Part shown: positions 35,494-51,926 of the stretch, in pieces | Layout: the number at the start of each line of letters is the position of its first letter | Numbering within the stretch: the stretch's first letter is position 1 | Assembly: GCF_901709675.1 (NCBI RefSeq) | Contig: NC_051088.1 | Location: 23,750,193 to 23,814,192, forward strand | Length of the DNA stretch: 64,000 nt | Direction: 5' to 3' | Source: Syngnathus acus | Taxonomy: Eukaryota; Chordata; Actinopteri; Syngnathiformes; Syngnathidae | Made by a program: the position numbers and the translations under genes | The notes under the pieces: model-generated | Seen by the model: the letters and a program-made list of their open reading frames with translations, nothing else | Told to the model about the DNA's origin: nothing | Database searches by the model: none

Positions 35494-38400
35494 ATGGCTG
35501 ATGATTTTGATGTTGAGGCCATGCTGGAGGCGCCATACAGAAAGGTGGGTTGAGAGGTCAAAGAAATGATGTTCTACTCTTGAGCCGTTCATAATACTGT
35601 GACCGTTTACATGAATGTTGTGTGGTGTGTTTGAGTAAAAACGCTGTAAGTTTATAAATAAATCCGCATCTATCTCTCTTTATAGACTCCCCTAATGAAT
35701 ATCTCACCTCTACTCCCATGAATCCATCTTTGATTCCACTGTGAACTGTGAAAAAAAGGAAGGTAGTTATTGTGCATATACTGCTGTACTGTGGTTCACC
35801 GTAGGACTAAAAAGAGATTCAACCTAAAACACCCAGGCCCTATTCGGTTACAACAAGGTCAATACCAATGAGCGATAGGCCCGTCTTACCAGGCCAGCAA
35901 AGTTGGCAGTATTCAGCTTTATAATCTGCAATTCAACAGATGGTAAGATTGTATCACTGCCTTGAAACTTTCGGAAAGAAGTTGGTCTGAAGTCGTACAC
36001 CCATCCCTGTAAATCAGCAAAGGATTTCTTAAGAATTGTGCCAGTTCCATCTTGACATGATTGAATGTGTTTCTTTTGCTTATAAATATGAATACTGCCT
36101 CTTTGCCTCATTCAACTTGAATGTGTATCAGCAACTTCATTTTGCATGCTACACAACACCAGATAGCAGTGCTTTCATTTATAGAGTGGCTTGGCATACA
36201 TTAGTCAAGACGCTATCAACCTTACGATAACAGTATCTTGTGGAAGATTTTTTTTTTCTTTCTTTCCTTTTTAAGTATCAATTTCTTTTTCTTGGGCGTC
36301 AATATTACTAAGAAGTGTAAATCCCTGTTTGCTTCAGGGCAAGATGTGTGACAGAGGTGGCATCGAGCTCTTACAGTCCAAGAACGAAAATGGGTGAAGA
36401 TCACTGGACTGACACCAACCACAAAGGATCTCTTTTAGCCCCCCCCCCCGCATCATGCGTGGTCACATGATTAGGCACAAATAGTGACATTGGTACGACT
36501 TGCAATTAGGGGGAAGGGTTGAGGAGAGCTGCCAATTGTCAGAGCCTCCTGAACTTCGCTAAAAGTTGTCTTGGGTCACCCTCCATCTTTGATTAAGAGT
36601 ACTTTGCAGCCAAGTTAAGAACAGGGGGGGGCCGAAATTGGGGGGATGGACACCTGTCCAGGCACAGCAGAAGGACATTTGGAATTGTTATTCTTAATTG
36701 TAATATTTCTGCATTTTTCTCTGCTCCCACCCCTCCCCCTTTTACCATGACGACTTGAAATGTTACGTCTGCGTCCTCACGATGTTCTTCTATCGACCTT
36801 GCTTAGGATGAGGTCAAGTCTTCTCATGCAAATGGACACGATGGACAGAACAGGAAGTATGTTTCGCCTTTGCCGCTTTGAATTAACCGAGCGGCGACGC
36901 GACATTAACCCGATTCTCTGTCGAATGGCTCGCAGGAAGAGGCGGAGCAAAAGCAGAAGCCCGGCCTCCAAGAAAAGGAGGAGCCGGAGCCGAAGCAAAG
37001 ACAAAAAAAAAGCCAAGAAGAGGAGCAGGAGCCGAGAAAGAAAGCAAAGCCGCAACCGGGAACACCGGCGCTCTCGAAGCAAAGAGCGAGCTGGCCGCTA
37101 CAAAGCCAGAAAGAGCCCAATGTAGGTGACCCGCAACAGTACGAGTCATGAAAAAAAAAGTTTGCAACTCACTGACTTCTCCGAGTAGCAACTCTGACTG
37201 AAATGAAATGATCTTCGTTTCAGACGGAAGCGTTCCAAAAGCCGCACTCCTCCTGTCAAGAAAGAGAAGAGTCCCATCAGGTACAAAGTCCTCCTTTGTT
37301 TACGCTTATGCTCAGGTGGGCTTCAGATTTCGCAGGAGTCGGGGGATTTTTGCCTTAAAGTGTCATCGTGGCTCCTGTTTGGTATGCTGGTGCAGGAATA
37401 TTGGTCGAACTCAGACAGCCCCAATGATATTTGAAAGGCTGTAGTGAATTGAGGTTCTTGTGTGTTTTTAGACAACCTATCGACAACCTAACACCAGAGG
37501 AGCGAGATGCCCGCACAGTTTTCTGCATGCAGCTGGCCGCTCGAATCAGAGCTCGAGACTTGGAGGATTTCTTCTCGGCTATTGGAAAAGTGAGTTACCT
37601 CGCATTTTAAATTTGGGGGAAAATTGAGGTCTGGAACTTTTTTTTTTTTTTCTTTCGTCACGTAGGTAAGAGACGTGAGAATGATATCAGACCGCAATTC
37701 CCGGAGATCGAAGGGGATCGCCTACATTGAGTTTGTGGAGTCGTCTTCTGTGCCCTTGGCCATCGGACTGACGGGCCAGCGGCTTTTGGGAGTGCCCATC
37801 ATTGTCCAGGCATCTCAGGTAGGGGGGACCCACACGTTGCCGTCTCCAAAATGCTCCACAGACACGGCTAATATTTCACACGTGCGTTGGCAGGCCGAGA
37901 AGAATCGAGCTGCCGCAGCGGCGGCCAGTAATCTTCAGAAAGGCAGCGCGGGTCCCATGCGGCTCTACGTGGGCTCGCTGCACTTCAACATTACTGAGGA
38001 AATGCTGCGAGGGATCTTTGAGCCCTTCGGAAGGGTCAGAATGGATTTGAATGCACATGTGAGGCGGAGCTTGGTGTGCGAGCAGATAAATGATACTCCT
38101 TCTCTTGTGTCGGTGCAGATTGAGGGAATTCAACTTATGATGGACAGTGAGACTGGACGCTCGAAAGGATATGGCTTCATATCAGTAAGTGGAGGTCCTT
38201 TTCACACCTATGACTTTCACATGTTGGTAACTGCGAGGGCTTAAGTTTCAGAAACATGCGCGGGATTGAGACAAAGATCAATACCTGTCTTCATTTCCAA
38301 GTTTGCAGATGCCGAGTGCGCAAAAAAGGCCCTGGAGCAACTGAACGGCTTTGAGCTGGCCGGCCGGCCGATGAAGGTGGGCCACGTCACGGAGCGCTCG

Positions 38401-39567
38401 GACGCGTCCACCGCCAGCTCCTTCCTGGACAACGACGAGCTGGAACGGACCGGCATCGACCTCGGCACCACTGGGCGACTGCAGCTCATGGCGCGACTCG
38501 CTGAAGGTTTGAAATGCAATATTTGGATTTGGAGTTTGGATTCTTTTTTTCGCCTCGCATTGACTGTGTGTTTTGGTCCTGAAGGAACTGGTCTAAAGAT
38601 TCCCCCAGCTGCTCAGCAGGCACTTCAGATGACTAGCTCGGGCTCTTACGGGAACGTGGCGCCCCCATCAAGTAAGTCACAATGACCACTTCAATCAATT
38701 TGATCACACGATTGGTTGCTCACCATGAAGCTTTTGCAGCTCCTGCACCAAGCCAAGCGTTGAACCTTCCCTCTCAGCCACTGGCCACTCACTGCCTTCA
38801 ATTATCCAATCTCTTCAACCCACAAGCGTAAGCCTGTCAAAGTGTTAGAAAATATCGACAATGTCACCACCGACTGCTGACCTTACGTTTGTTTTTTCTT
38901 GTTCTTCTTAGAGAAAATGATCCCAGCTGGGCCATCGAGATCCAAGATGATGTCATAGAGGAGTGTAACAAGCATGGAGGAGTCGTTCACATTTATGTCG
39001 ACAAGAACTCTGCTCAGGTGTGAATATTTTCTTTTTTCCCCCACACAGACTGTTACTGCACACGCACCTCCATACGTGGACGAGACAAGCCAGGTGGAAA
39101 AAGTCTGCAAAAAAACATCCATTATTTTACAAAAGAGTAAAAGCCAAGCAAAAGTGGCATCCCACAACAGCTAATCGACAATCAGCAGAAGAAGTCATAC
39201 TTCCTCAACAAACACCAGCTTTTGTGTTCGATTCTACAAGACATTTTAAACAGAGATGAGACCCTTCTTTTAGTAGTGCTGAGCTGTCCGTTTTGTTTTT
39301 GTGCAGGGTAACGTGTACGTCAAGTGCCCCTCCATACCGGCAGCAATGGCCTCCGTAAATGCGCTTCACGGACGCTGGTTTGCAGGTACGTGCAGCAGCA
39401 CGACGTTTGCATCCAAATGAGCACAAGTATTCCCGATGGACACGTCTTTTCCCGTTTGTCTTGTAGGTAAAATGATCAAGGCGGCCTACGTTCCCTTACC
39501 GACATACCACAACCTTTTCCCGGATTCAGTAACGGCAAAGCAGCTTCTAATGCCGACACGTCGATAG
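35494..39567 (+). CDS. rbm39: RNA-binding protein 39 (CAPER alpha), 14 coding exons
   Basis: RBM39 is a nuclear splicing factor and transcription coactivator. Exons: 35494-35544, 36807-36856, 36936-37121, 37224-37280, 37472-37589, 37666-37818, 37894-38034, 38119-38184, 38302-38506, 38585-38671, 38740-38827, 38912-39017, 39307-39385, 39467-39567. Phases join to give 495 aa, slightly shorter than the 530 aa mammalian protein because the arginine/serine region is shorter. Order: MADDFDVEAMLEAPYRK start, RS domain (about residues 34-115), RRM1 (TVFCMQLAARI, about 127-205), RRM2 (MRLYVGSLHFNITEEML, about 222-305), linker with LDNDELERTGIDLG, and a C-terminal U2AF-homology motif domain with the RWF motif (LHGRWFAGKMI). 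A non-coding first exon probably ends at 35027 before a GTAACG donor. Fish often have two rbm39 copies; I cannot say which this is. RBM23 is less likely because the UHM domain is complete. Confidence 0.95.
36338..36393 (+). other. rbm39: Candidate poison cassette exon in rbm39 intron 2
   Basis: A pyrimidine tract and CAG acceptor (TGTTTGCTTCAG) precede a 56-base segment followed by a GTGAAG donor. Read in the phase left by the first coding exon it gives GKMCDRGGIELLQSKNEN and stays open until the junction. Because 56 is not a multiple of three, inclusion shifts the RS-domain frame and should lead to nonsense-mediated decay. RBM39 and relatives are known to autoregulate through unproductive exons in this early intron; that this is the fish equivalent is my inference. 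Confidence 0.45.
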
Positions 39568-39932
39568 TGAGGCGTGCTTGTGATCTTCAGTGTAAACATT
39601 TTTTTGCATTGATTAAAATGTTTATGAAAAGGCCTAATTGAAGTTGTTTGGCTCAAGTTCATTTGTACGCCCTTAAAAATGGGCACTTTTTGAGTTTGCT
39701 TTCAACTTTGTGGCTGTGTGCTGTCAACTACCACCGAAGAAATCTACAGGTCTGTTCTTTTGAAATATTCCTGTCATCTGCTTGTTACCTTGAGTACATG
39801 TTGATTTAAAACAAATAGCAGGATTACATGTGTTGGAAATTAGGGTCTCAAATACCAAAAGTATATTAATGTCTACAATAATGCTTTGTAACTTTTTACA
39901 GCCATAAATTCATTTTTAGTATGAAGGCTCTC

Positions 39933-39938
39933 AATAAA
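39933..39938 (+). terminator. Poly(A) signal for rbm39
   Basis: AATAAA 366 bases after the stop codon, about 1 kb before the converging pabpc1l stop. Confidence 0.6.
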
Positions 39939-40945
39939 CGTTTTCAAAACTCAATTGCTTGATGTGTTCTGTTCATTCAGGATTGCAATTTACTTAAATC
40001 CAAACTTTGAAATAAAGTTCACTGTGGCTAGCGAAGAGTAACCGTGTACAGCTTGGAGCATAACTTGAAATTCAAGGATTAAAAACTGAATAGGGCGAGT
40101 TCCAGCACGTTTCCAACTCAAGAAAATATGGATATTTTGAATATGAAATACAGTATTTACCATTTTCAACTGTTCCACCTGGACCTATCACCGATAAAAA
40201 TTTTACCTGTATTTTGTGAAGCAATTTGTTAAACAAAATTTCAAGCCACTGTCAGTTTTACTTTGCACTTTTGTTAATTTATTGCAAATGATCCCTAAAT
40301 CTGAGTGAATTGTTTTACTTTGAAACTAAAGTATTTGTCATAAATGTCTGTTTAACATCTGGTTTAATAGAAATGTTATGTATCAAAGGTAATAGTGGTT
40401 ACTTGGTATCATTGCATACTTAACAGTTAAGTAATTGTGCTGGTATTGGTCTGAAGAAAAATCGAACCTCACCCGGAAATGTTCCATGTTTGGTTTGTTT
40501 TACAGTCAGAGTGCTGCTGTAATGTGTTGAAATGACTCAAGACAGGTTTAATGCCTATATTGTGAACTTTATATTATAACAAAAGACGTTACAAAAAGAA
40601 AACAGCTTGCCAGTTCCAGCCCTCATACGTTTTTCCTTCCGTTTTGAAATGAATTTTACTCCTCGAGAAACCTGTCAGCACCTGTAAAGAAAACTACATA
40701 GTTAGCTTTTAAAAAAACATCCAGATGAGCAAACAGGCAAATAATTTCATATCAAAATTTGTGTTGAAGCGCACTGAATAAATAACAGTCATTGATATCA
40801 GGCTAGCAACTTTAAGGAATTGCACAGAATTAGAATTAATACTGTATAAATCAGACATGAACCCTCGAGGAGGGAGGGGGGTGGCGTCACATTAGCATCC
40901 ATCCACTTAAAGAAAAGGACTTTAACCGAATTAACATGGCTGACC

Positions 40946-45066
<4,121 letters not shown>

Positions 45067-45322
45067 TTATAAATAAAATAGATTCAATGTGATATTTTGA
45101 TTAGCATGTTTTTCTCCATCACGTGATCGCAAACATCCATTGTCATCGAAATCCATTTTGGCCTCTTTTTATACTTTTAATAACTAAAACTAATGATTGC
45201 CTTTTGTCACTGATATCGGCCTAATTCAAAATTATGGTGCGATGGGAGCAAAACTGTGAAGCTCAAAGTATCTTGATGCGGTTCTACAATAACAAACGAC
45301 ACTTCCGTTGAACTTTGCTAAT

Positions 45323-45325
<3 letters not shown>

Positions 45326-45357
<32 letters not shown>
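45326..45357. repeat. A homopolymer, 32 bases
   Basis: Uninterrupted run in the pabpc1l 5' UTR intron. Confidence 0.9.
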
Positions 45358-45360
<3 letters not shown>

Positions 45361-45590
45361 TCAACTTTAGTACTAAGGATTTGGTTTAAAACGAGGTGCG
45401 GATTATTAGAGGACTTTCAACAATTTATTTCTTCAAGGTTAAAAAAAAAAACTAGCGTTTTAAAAATGCCGCGCCCGAACGAAGACTTACATGTGCTAAT
45501 CATCTGTTAATGATACTTGACGTATTCGTGGTTCGGAGTGTCTAATTCGTAAATAAAAGGATAAAACCACAAAATGTGCTGTTACTTACA

Positions 45591-45770
45591 GCTTTTAAAG
45601 AGCCCAAAAGTTGGATTTCGTTGAACATTAAGAGTTTCTCTGGTCGAGACGGAGCACATTTCCTCAAAAGCGGGAGGTTATATTCGTTTAATTGCTGCGG
45701 AGGAACACCTGCACCAGCCCTCAAAGTCACTTAATATGGCCGCCCACTCCGCAAGAGAAAGTAGTGCTTG
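45591..45770 (-). promoter_or_regulatory. pabpc1l non-coding exon 1 and promoter
   Basis: On the minus strand a stretch ends at 45590 with AAAAGCT before GTAAGT. Its upstream part has GCGGCCATATTAAG and is CpG-containing. It begins only about 130 bases from the ywhab poly(A) signal. Confidence 0.45.
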
Positions 45771-46671
45771 AAAAAGCGCCATTCAAATGGTGCCCTCTAG
45801 TGGCGTTCACATGCAAAGCACAACTATGGCCAAAGTTCCGTTTGGGCTTGCTTTGACCACATTATATAAAACGACAATGGATTATCTTAAACGAAACTTT
45901 ATTTCACTGAATTGGTCTTTGACACGTTCCTATGTATTACATGTATAGTGAAACTAGAATGGTTTTAAGATACATAAACACAAAGCTAGAGTTACACCAA
46001 CCATTGTTTATCTCCAAGTCATCGTTGCTTTTTAAGAACTATTCTAAATTTTCACGACCACGTGTGTGCACTGGGTAATAGACTGTTACAGAAGCAATTT
46101 TTTTTTTTTTTTAGCCATAAGACTTGTCAGTAAAAACAAAGCAAGTAAATACCAGATATACAGACAGGCTTCGTTCCACATTCACTAACTGCATTTTTCA
46201 TCAAGCATAATGAAATGGACTTTTTCTTTTTTTTTTTTTAATGAACAAAACATTTCAATTCCTTGGAGCATTGTCAGAAGAAACAGCGTAATAACGTGGA
46301 ATGGTGTCTTCAACTACAAGATGTGGAATGTAGTGGTGATACACAGTATTGTGACACTGAGCCTCTTTCCAATGAGATGAAATTGCACCTTCACGTGATT
46401 TTCGCGGGTCATCGTTCCGACTTTGTCTGATCTCAACTGGTATTTGCTAACGCCGATGGTAAAAATAGAATCAAGAGGCTATGCCGGACACAAAAGCATT
46501 TTGTTGCCGAGACAACGCCTGAAGATGTAATTCTGAAAGCAAGATTGATTAAAGTGAGGTCAACAACTAGTTTCCTGTGGATATTACACACAAAGGATAA
46601 AATAACCTGCAGCCACATTAGACGGTACGCATCACTTACGAGTGAGTCAATCTACTTAAGTTTGCAAAAGA

Positions 46672-46692
46672 GGGGGGGGGGGGGGGGGGGGG
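46672..46692. repeat. G homopolymer, 21 bases
   Basis: Uninterrupted run within the inferred ywhab 3' UTR. Confidence 0.9.
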
Positions 46693-47129
46693 TAATGCCT
46701 TTTTTGAGAGGGAGCCTCGCGATGCAAATGTCTGAATAATATGAAACGTGATCATTTAAGGGGTCCCTTTCGTTTGTGAAAACGGTCGAGGCGCATTCCA
46801 CTCGGATGTCAGTGTCACAATACAGCCTGCCTCCTTTCTGTATGAGCCCACAGCAGAATTGCAGTTAAGTCGAATACGGGATTGTACGTGATTCCGGAAA
46901 AGTCAAAAAAACGCAAATTGCTCTTGGGGGTTGTGAAGCAAATGGAACACCTACCATCACAGTGTTTGCCAGTTTCATTACCATACAATAAAACCCATAC
47001 AATAAAACCTGTAAATACCATGATGAATCACAATAATAAAAGTAACAAAAAGAAGCAGGGGAGGAGGAAAATGAGCCACAAACGAGCCGGGACAAAGGAA
47101 TTTGGAAGGACGATTAGAATTCACGACCA

Positions 47130-47151
47130 CCCCCCCCCCCCCCCCCCCCCC
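47130..47151. repeat. C homopolymer, 22 bases
   Basis: Uninterrupted run within the inferred ywhab 3' UTR. Confidence 0.9.
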
Positions 47152-47514
47152 ATACACAAGATGTCTCTCAAACAAGTGCGCGCACACAACTTTTTTCTTT
47201 TTTTTTTTTTTTTTTCTTTACACTCTCACCCGCTCCCCACGAACGTGCAGACGTACACACAGAGCTAACGAAAAACAATACGAATTTCTACAAAATGACT
47301 GAACGTACTAACAACTGAAAATGACCCTGTCGCCTCGCAGTGAACTGAGAGGGGTAAACTAGTTGGTCAGGAGCAATTCAGGCTGCTTGTCATACAGAAG
47401 AGGGAGGGGCTGATGGAGTGGAAGGAGACTGGAGGGAAGGGGAGGGGGGGGGATGTATATAAGCTGTCTGTGTTTTTAAGATAAGAGTGTATGTGGATTA
47501 ACAGTGCAATTCCT

Positions 47515-49076
47515 TTAGTTTTCCCCTTCTCCGGTCTCCCCCTCGTCGCCCTGATTTTCTGATGTCCACAGCTGCAAAGAAACAAGAGGCACAGTTGAAG
47601 TTGTCATGTCAGAGCTGCGGAGTGAACGACGAGGCGCGATTGGACTCACAGTCAAGTTGTCCCTTAGTAGCTGCATGATCAGGGTGCTGTCTTTGTAAGA
47701 GTCCTCGTTCAAAGTGTCAAGCTCGGCGATGGCTTCATCGAATGCCTGAAATGGAAGAAATGGTGGATTCAGGGATCGGTTTCTTAAAACGTGAGCAAAG
47801 AGTATGTCGTACTCGATTGGTCAGACTTTACGCCGATATAGTTTCATACTTCAAATGTAATTATTTGTAGGGCATAAAAAGTCTCATTTAATATACTCAG
47901 TCTTTTTTCCCCATTCAAAGCTGTTAACAATAGTTCTTTGTGGTGTGAGCATATTTGCCTGATCAAACATGGCGAAAAATGGGCGTGACCACAGCCAACC
48001 TTTTCCTGCGCCCCTTTCATTTGTGTAGCATTCGTTTGCCTCAGTATGTCTCACTTTTTATAAATATAACGTTTGTTTTGAACACTTATCACACCTCTGT
48101 TCGATTATTGTGTTTTTGCTTTTAAAACGAGTCTCGCCTTAGGAATCACTCGTCAGGCTGCCAACGCTGCCCTCTGTTGGTCAGAGTTAAACATTGCATC
48201 CTCTTCACCAGTAATACTGCACGTTAATGTCCCCCCTCGTTATATATATATATATATTTTTTACTTCTCTAGAGACATTTTGCCTCAATTGACTGCAGAG
48301 GGCACGTGGTGTCATCAAAAAAAAAAAAGTTCACACCGTCTTTGCCAGACTGCAGGCCTTTTCTGGGTTGTTCTGGATCTCATAATAGAAGACAGAGAAG
48401 TTGAGGGCCAAGCCAAGCCTAATGGGGTGTGTTGGCTGCATATCCCCCTTGCTAATGTCGAAAGCTTGCTGGTATGCTTGCTGGGAATTATCGACGGTAT
48501 CTGGAGACATAAAAATGTTTGAATTTTTTTTGTTATGGTCATTGAGTTTTACCAAACAATGCTAACAATCGCGTCCTTCCTTACCCTTCTTAGCATCTCC
48601 GGATGCCACCTCAGACAGGTATCTATAATAGTCGCCCTTCATTTTCAGATAGAACACCTTGCCTTCGGAACTCCCGGCATTGACAATAAGGTACTTGTCC
48701 AGAAGCCCCTGAAAATCAGCGTTTGAGATTGTCAGAGCAAACGAAAGGTCAAAAACCGCATGGGAAAGTCGAACTGTCTTACCAGCACATCGTGGCAGAT
48801 TTCCTGCAGCTCAGATTCGATCTTCTCCCGATATTCACGAGCCATCTGCTTCTTCTTGTCATTGCCTTCAATTTTCTGCTCAATGCTGGAGATGACGCGC
48901 CAGGATGAGCGGCGCGCTCCGACCACATTCTTGTAGGCAACCGAGAGGAGGTTGCGCTCCTCGTTTGACAGCTCCATACTTTGCTCCGTCACACTCTTCA
49001 TGGCTGCGGCCATGTCGTCATAGCGCTCAGCCTGCTCGGCAAGCTTGGCATTCTGTACCAGGTCGTTCTTGTCCAT
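47515..49076 (-). CDS. ywhab: 14-3-3 protein beta, 5 coding exons
   Basis: 14-3-3 proteins are dimeric cytosolic adaptors that bind phosphoserine or phosphothreonine motifs. Exons in transcript order: 49076-48783, 48708-48585, 48500-48337, 47745-47650, 47571-47515, giving 244 aa. Family motifs are intact: [34 protein letters not shown] with the phosphate-binding Lys and Arg, [43 protein letters not shown] and the acidic tail GETGEGEN. Choice of beta over zeta rests on ISSIEQK, VASGD and the ENQGDEG tail. The first codon of exon 2 is GGG (Gly) where beta and related isoforms have Glu. An acceptor (CTAG) lies four bases before the ATG, so the 5' UTR is spliced; a likely non-coding exon ends at 50464 before GTAAGT. 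Confidence 0.95.
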
Positions 49077-49082
49077 TTTCTA

Positions 49083-50463
49083 GTTTGGAGGATAGAAAAT
49101 GTTAGTCATGTGGAGACTGTTACAAGATCAATGTAAAGTGCATCATTATCAATTAAATGCATTTTTATTATTGTAGAAGTGTCTGCTGTGGAAAATGAAT
49201 CATTTATACTTAATTGTTGTCAAAATTATTACGTATTAAGTATTTTCAAAACTGGACACTATATTAATTAGTGACTTTGTACTTTTGTATTCACTGTGTG
49301 TTTTAAAAATACTTGGCCATTTAAAATGATTCTGATAGTATTCCCTTACATATTGATTTTGCTTAGATTTTTCGCATGGAAAAAATATGTGCACTGCTCT
49401 ACAAATTTAGAGAAGCACTGATTTCTCGAACCCATCAAAAAAATGTACATTCACAATTGAAAATTAGGGGAAATTGTCCAGAAACGGCGACAATATAATT
49501 TGCGAAAGAAGGCATTTGGTCGAAGAGTGCGGATGAGCGCCGCAAACTGGGCCCCTTGGCAAGTGGGTCAACCTTGCATTTGCTCAAGTTAGCCTCAAGC
49601 TAATTACAAGCGCACTACCCAATGGTGTCCGTTAGCTCAATTTTGGCAGGAAAAAAAAATACCAGTCTATAAATAGCTACTTATCCCGATATCTTCTATG
49701 TAGGAAATACTCGCACGAAGAGCTAATTAACATTTTACCACTCAAAAATTTCTACAAGCACCCGCATCCATTTTACTGCTGTTCAAAGCTAGTGTTGCTA
49801 ACGGCGCTAGCGTAATGACACATTTGATTAACAGATATTAACGACGTAAATCCGTTTGATACATTTCCATTGTCATCGAGGATTTAATAAAGGAGACCCA
49901 ATGCTAGCATGGATGAAATTCGTCCGATACATGTCGTTCAGCTAACGGAGCGGCCTGATGTACCGAATATCTACAACGTTCCGTTAGCTAGGCCACAGAA
50001 ATAAGGTGGATTTAAAAAAAAAAAACTAACGCAGTCACGTTCTTGACAATTTGTTACAAATATGGAGATAACGGTGCACGGCGCTGCTTGGATGAGGAGT
50101 TAAAATCACAGCGGTGGTTTCATTTTTTTGAAATATGAAAACCTTTTTTTTTCCCCCCGTCCGCTATCCAACACAACACGGCCCGCTAAGCGAGCGCCCG
50201 TCAGTACAAAGTGTCACGGAATCGGAACGGAGGCTATGGTGTCGTTGGCTGGCGAGCTAGCCAATAGCATTAGCAGGCTAGCTAGTGTTCATGCTAACGC
50301 TAGTTAGCCTTTGACGAAGCCCAAGCTAGGTTGATGATGATGGCTCCTCAAAAAGGATTCAATTGGCCGCGACGGGGGGAAAAAACAGCGTCGGAAATTG
50401 GCATCTGCACATTAGACTGTGATTACAGCTACGGTCTCAAATGAAAAACATCTTCCCACTTAC
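49083..50463 (-). other. ywhab 5' UTR intron
   Basis: Runs from a GTAAGT donor at about 50463 to the CTAG acceptor at 49083 on the minus strand. CGC-rich near its upstream end, AT-rich elsewhere. No exon seen inside. Confidence 0.5.
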
Positions 50464-50620
50464 AATATCGGCGACTTTTAATCCTGATTATTCTCAACTC
50501 TCCGTTAGACGTTTTAATGCCTCCGTGCTCCCGTCGCGCTCGGCGTATATCTCAGGGCAGAACCACTTCCGTTATGCCGCTACTTGCATTTCCTCTTTTC
50601 TCGCCACACATCTGCCTTAC
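50464..50620 (-). promoter_or_regulatory. ywhab non-coding exon 1 and promoter
   Basis: CpG-containing sequence (CCGAGCGCGACGGGAGCACG on the minus strand) ends at a GTAAGT donor. Position only. Confidence 0.4.
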
Positions 50621-51680
50621 GTAAGACATTACGACGCTCATGACAAGAAATATAGAAATCGGATTGTCCAACTCGTCACGTTGTGTGTGTTTTTTAAATA
50701 ATTTTTATTCGATTGCTAATCTCACGAGACGACCTTGTTATATGAACGTCATTTTTTACTATTGTCTTTGTACCTTAAAGTGAGACCGTTTATTGGTCAC
50801 AGCAAAGATATTTCAAAGGTCAAGGTCAGCAATCAGATCTTGAATTAATCTTCTTTTGGGGGAGAGTGAGAACCAAGTTTGTTTAAATTGGAGGACATTT
50901 CTGCCTGCCGCCCCAACCGTGCATGCAGAGAAAAACACGCTTGTATAAATGATAGTTGTCCTGAGTAATAACATCCATCCATATTCTACATTGATAATCT
51001 CCACTGGTTTCAAGGGTGACTCTTGACGAGAGGTAAAGTACACCCTGGACTGGTCGCCAGCCATTCACAGGGGCACGTATAGCGATGAACACAGCTACAT
51101 TTGAGTGAGATCATTTACTGACTTCATTGTTTTTTGAAAGTATCCAGCAGAAACCCTCATAAGGGACAGGGAAGACTTGCTAATTCCACTCAGGAAGCCC
51201 TGAGCCTGGATTCAAACCTCCAGTCTCAGGCAGCTGTGCCACAATGATCGCTCAATATTATGTAAAATATCAATATTTGCTTGTCCCTCCTATCATTTGA
51301 TATGGGTCATTCCTGACTATCTGTGCCAATCTGTACCCATTTACTGAAATGCTTACTATGATTAATCATAACACCAAATGAACACAATACCTATTTTTCT
51401 ATTGGTCATAATTAACTTGATTTTATTTTTTCCCACCCAGATGTCCTTTTAAATGCTCCAAGGCACATTTTTACTTTCAGAGATATATTTTAGTGATGGT
51501 ATAATGAAGCTTTGAATTGACTTCTTTGTTGTATTTTTTTTTTACTTCCATTCCTAGAAAACCATGACACGTTATTTTAAACATACAATTCAAAACAATT
51601 CAGGCTTTATCATATACATTGTTGATCACAAGAAATGACCCCCAAAAAATCTACTTAATTTGTCATGCATAATATAGCAC
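50621..51680. other. Spacer with SINE-like fragments
   Basis: At about 50965-51075, ACATCCATCCATATTCTAC and ACACCCTGGACTGGTCGCCA match the tail region of a common fish SINE/LINE repeat, recalled not searched. At about 51200 CTGGATTCAAACCTCCAG resembles a degraded tRNA T-arm. No gene recognised. Confidence 0.5.
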
Positions 51681-51686
51681 TTTATT
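51681..51686 (-). terminator. Poly(A) signal for smim4
   Basis: Plus-strand TTTATT gives AATAAA on the minus strand, about 240 bases after the smim4 stop. Confidence 0.55.
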
Positions 51687-51926
51687 ATAGACAGTCACAC
51701 ACCAAACACACACTTTGGGGTCTTTGCAGGTGCATTTTGTATTTAAAGTCTGATCAACACGCCTCATACGTGATTATAAACATACAGTGTCATTCATTTA
51801 AAATGTGAACGACATAAACTCTGCATAATCGTCCCATAACTTCATGGATTTTAGATGTGTGCTCCTGTGGCAAAATTCCAAAGGATGTGTCCATGATGAA
51901 ATGTATCAAGTCCACACAAGCATCCT

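Larger units (their letters stand above)
45898..47514 (-). other. ywhab: ywhab 3' UTR
   Basis: From the ywhab stop codon the minus strand runs about 1.6 kb without an exon to an AATAAA hexamer (plus-strand TTTATT, 45898-45903). Contains a 21-base G run at 46672-46692 and a 22-base C run at 47130-47151. Long 3' UTRs are usual for 14-3-3 genes. Confidence 0.55.
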
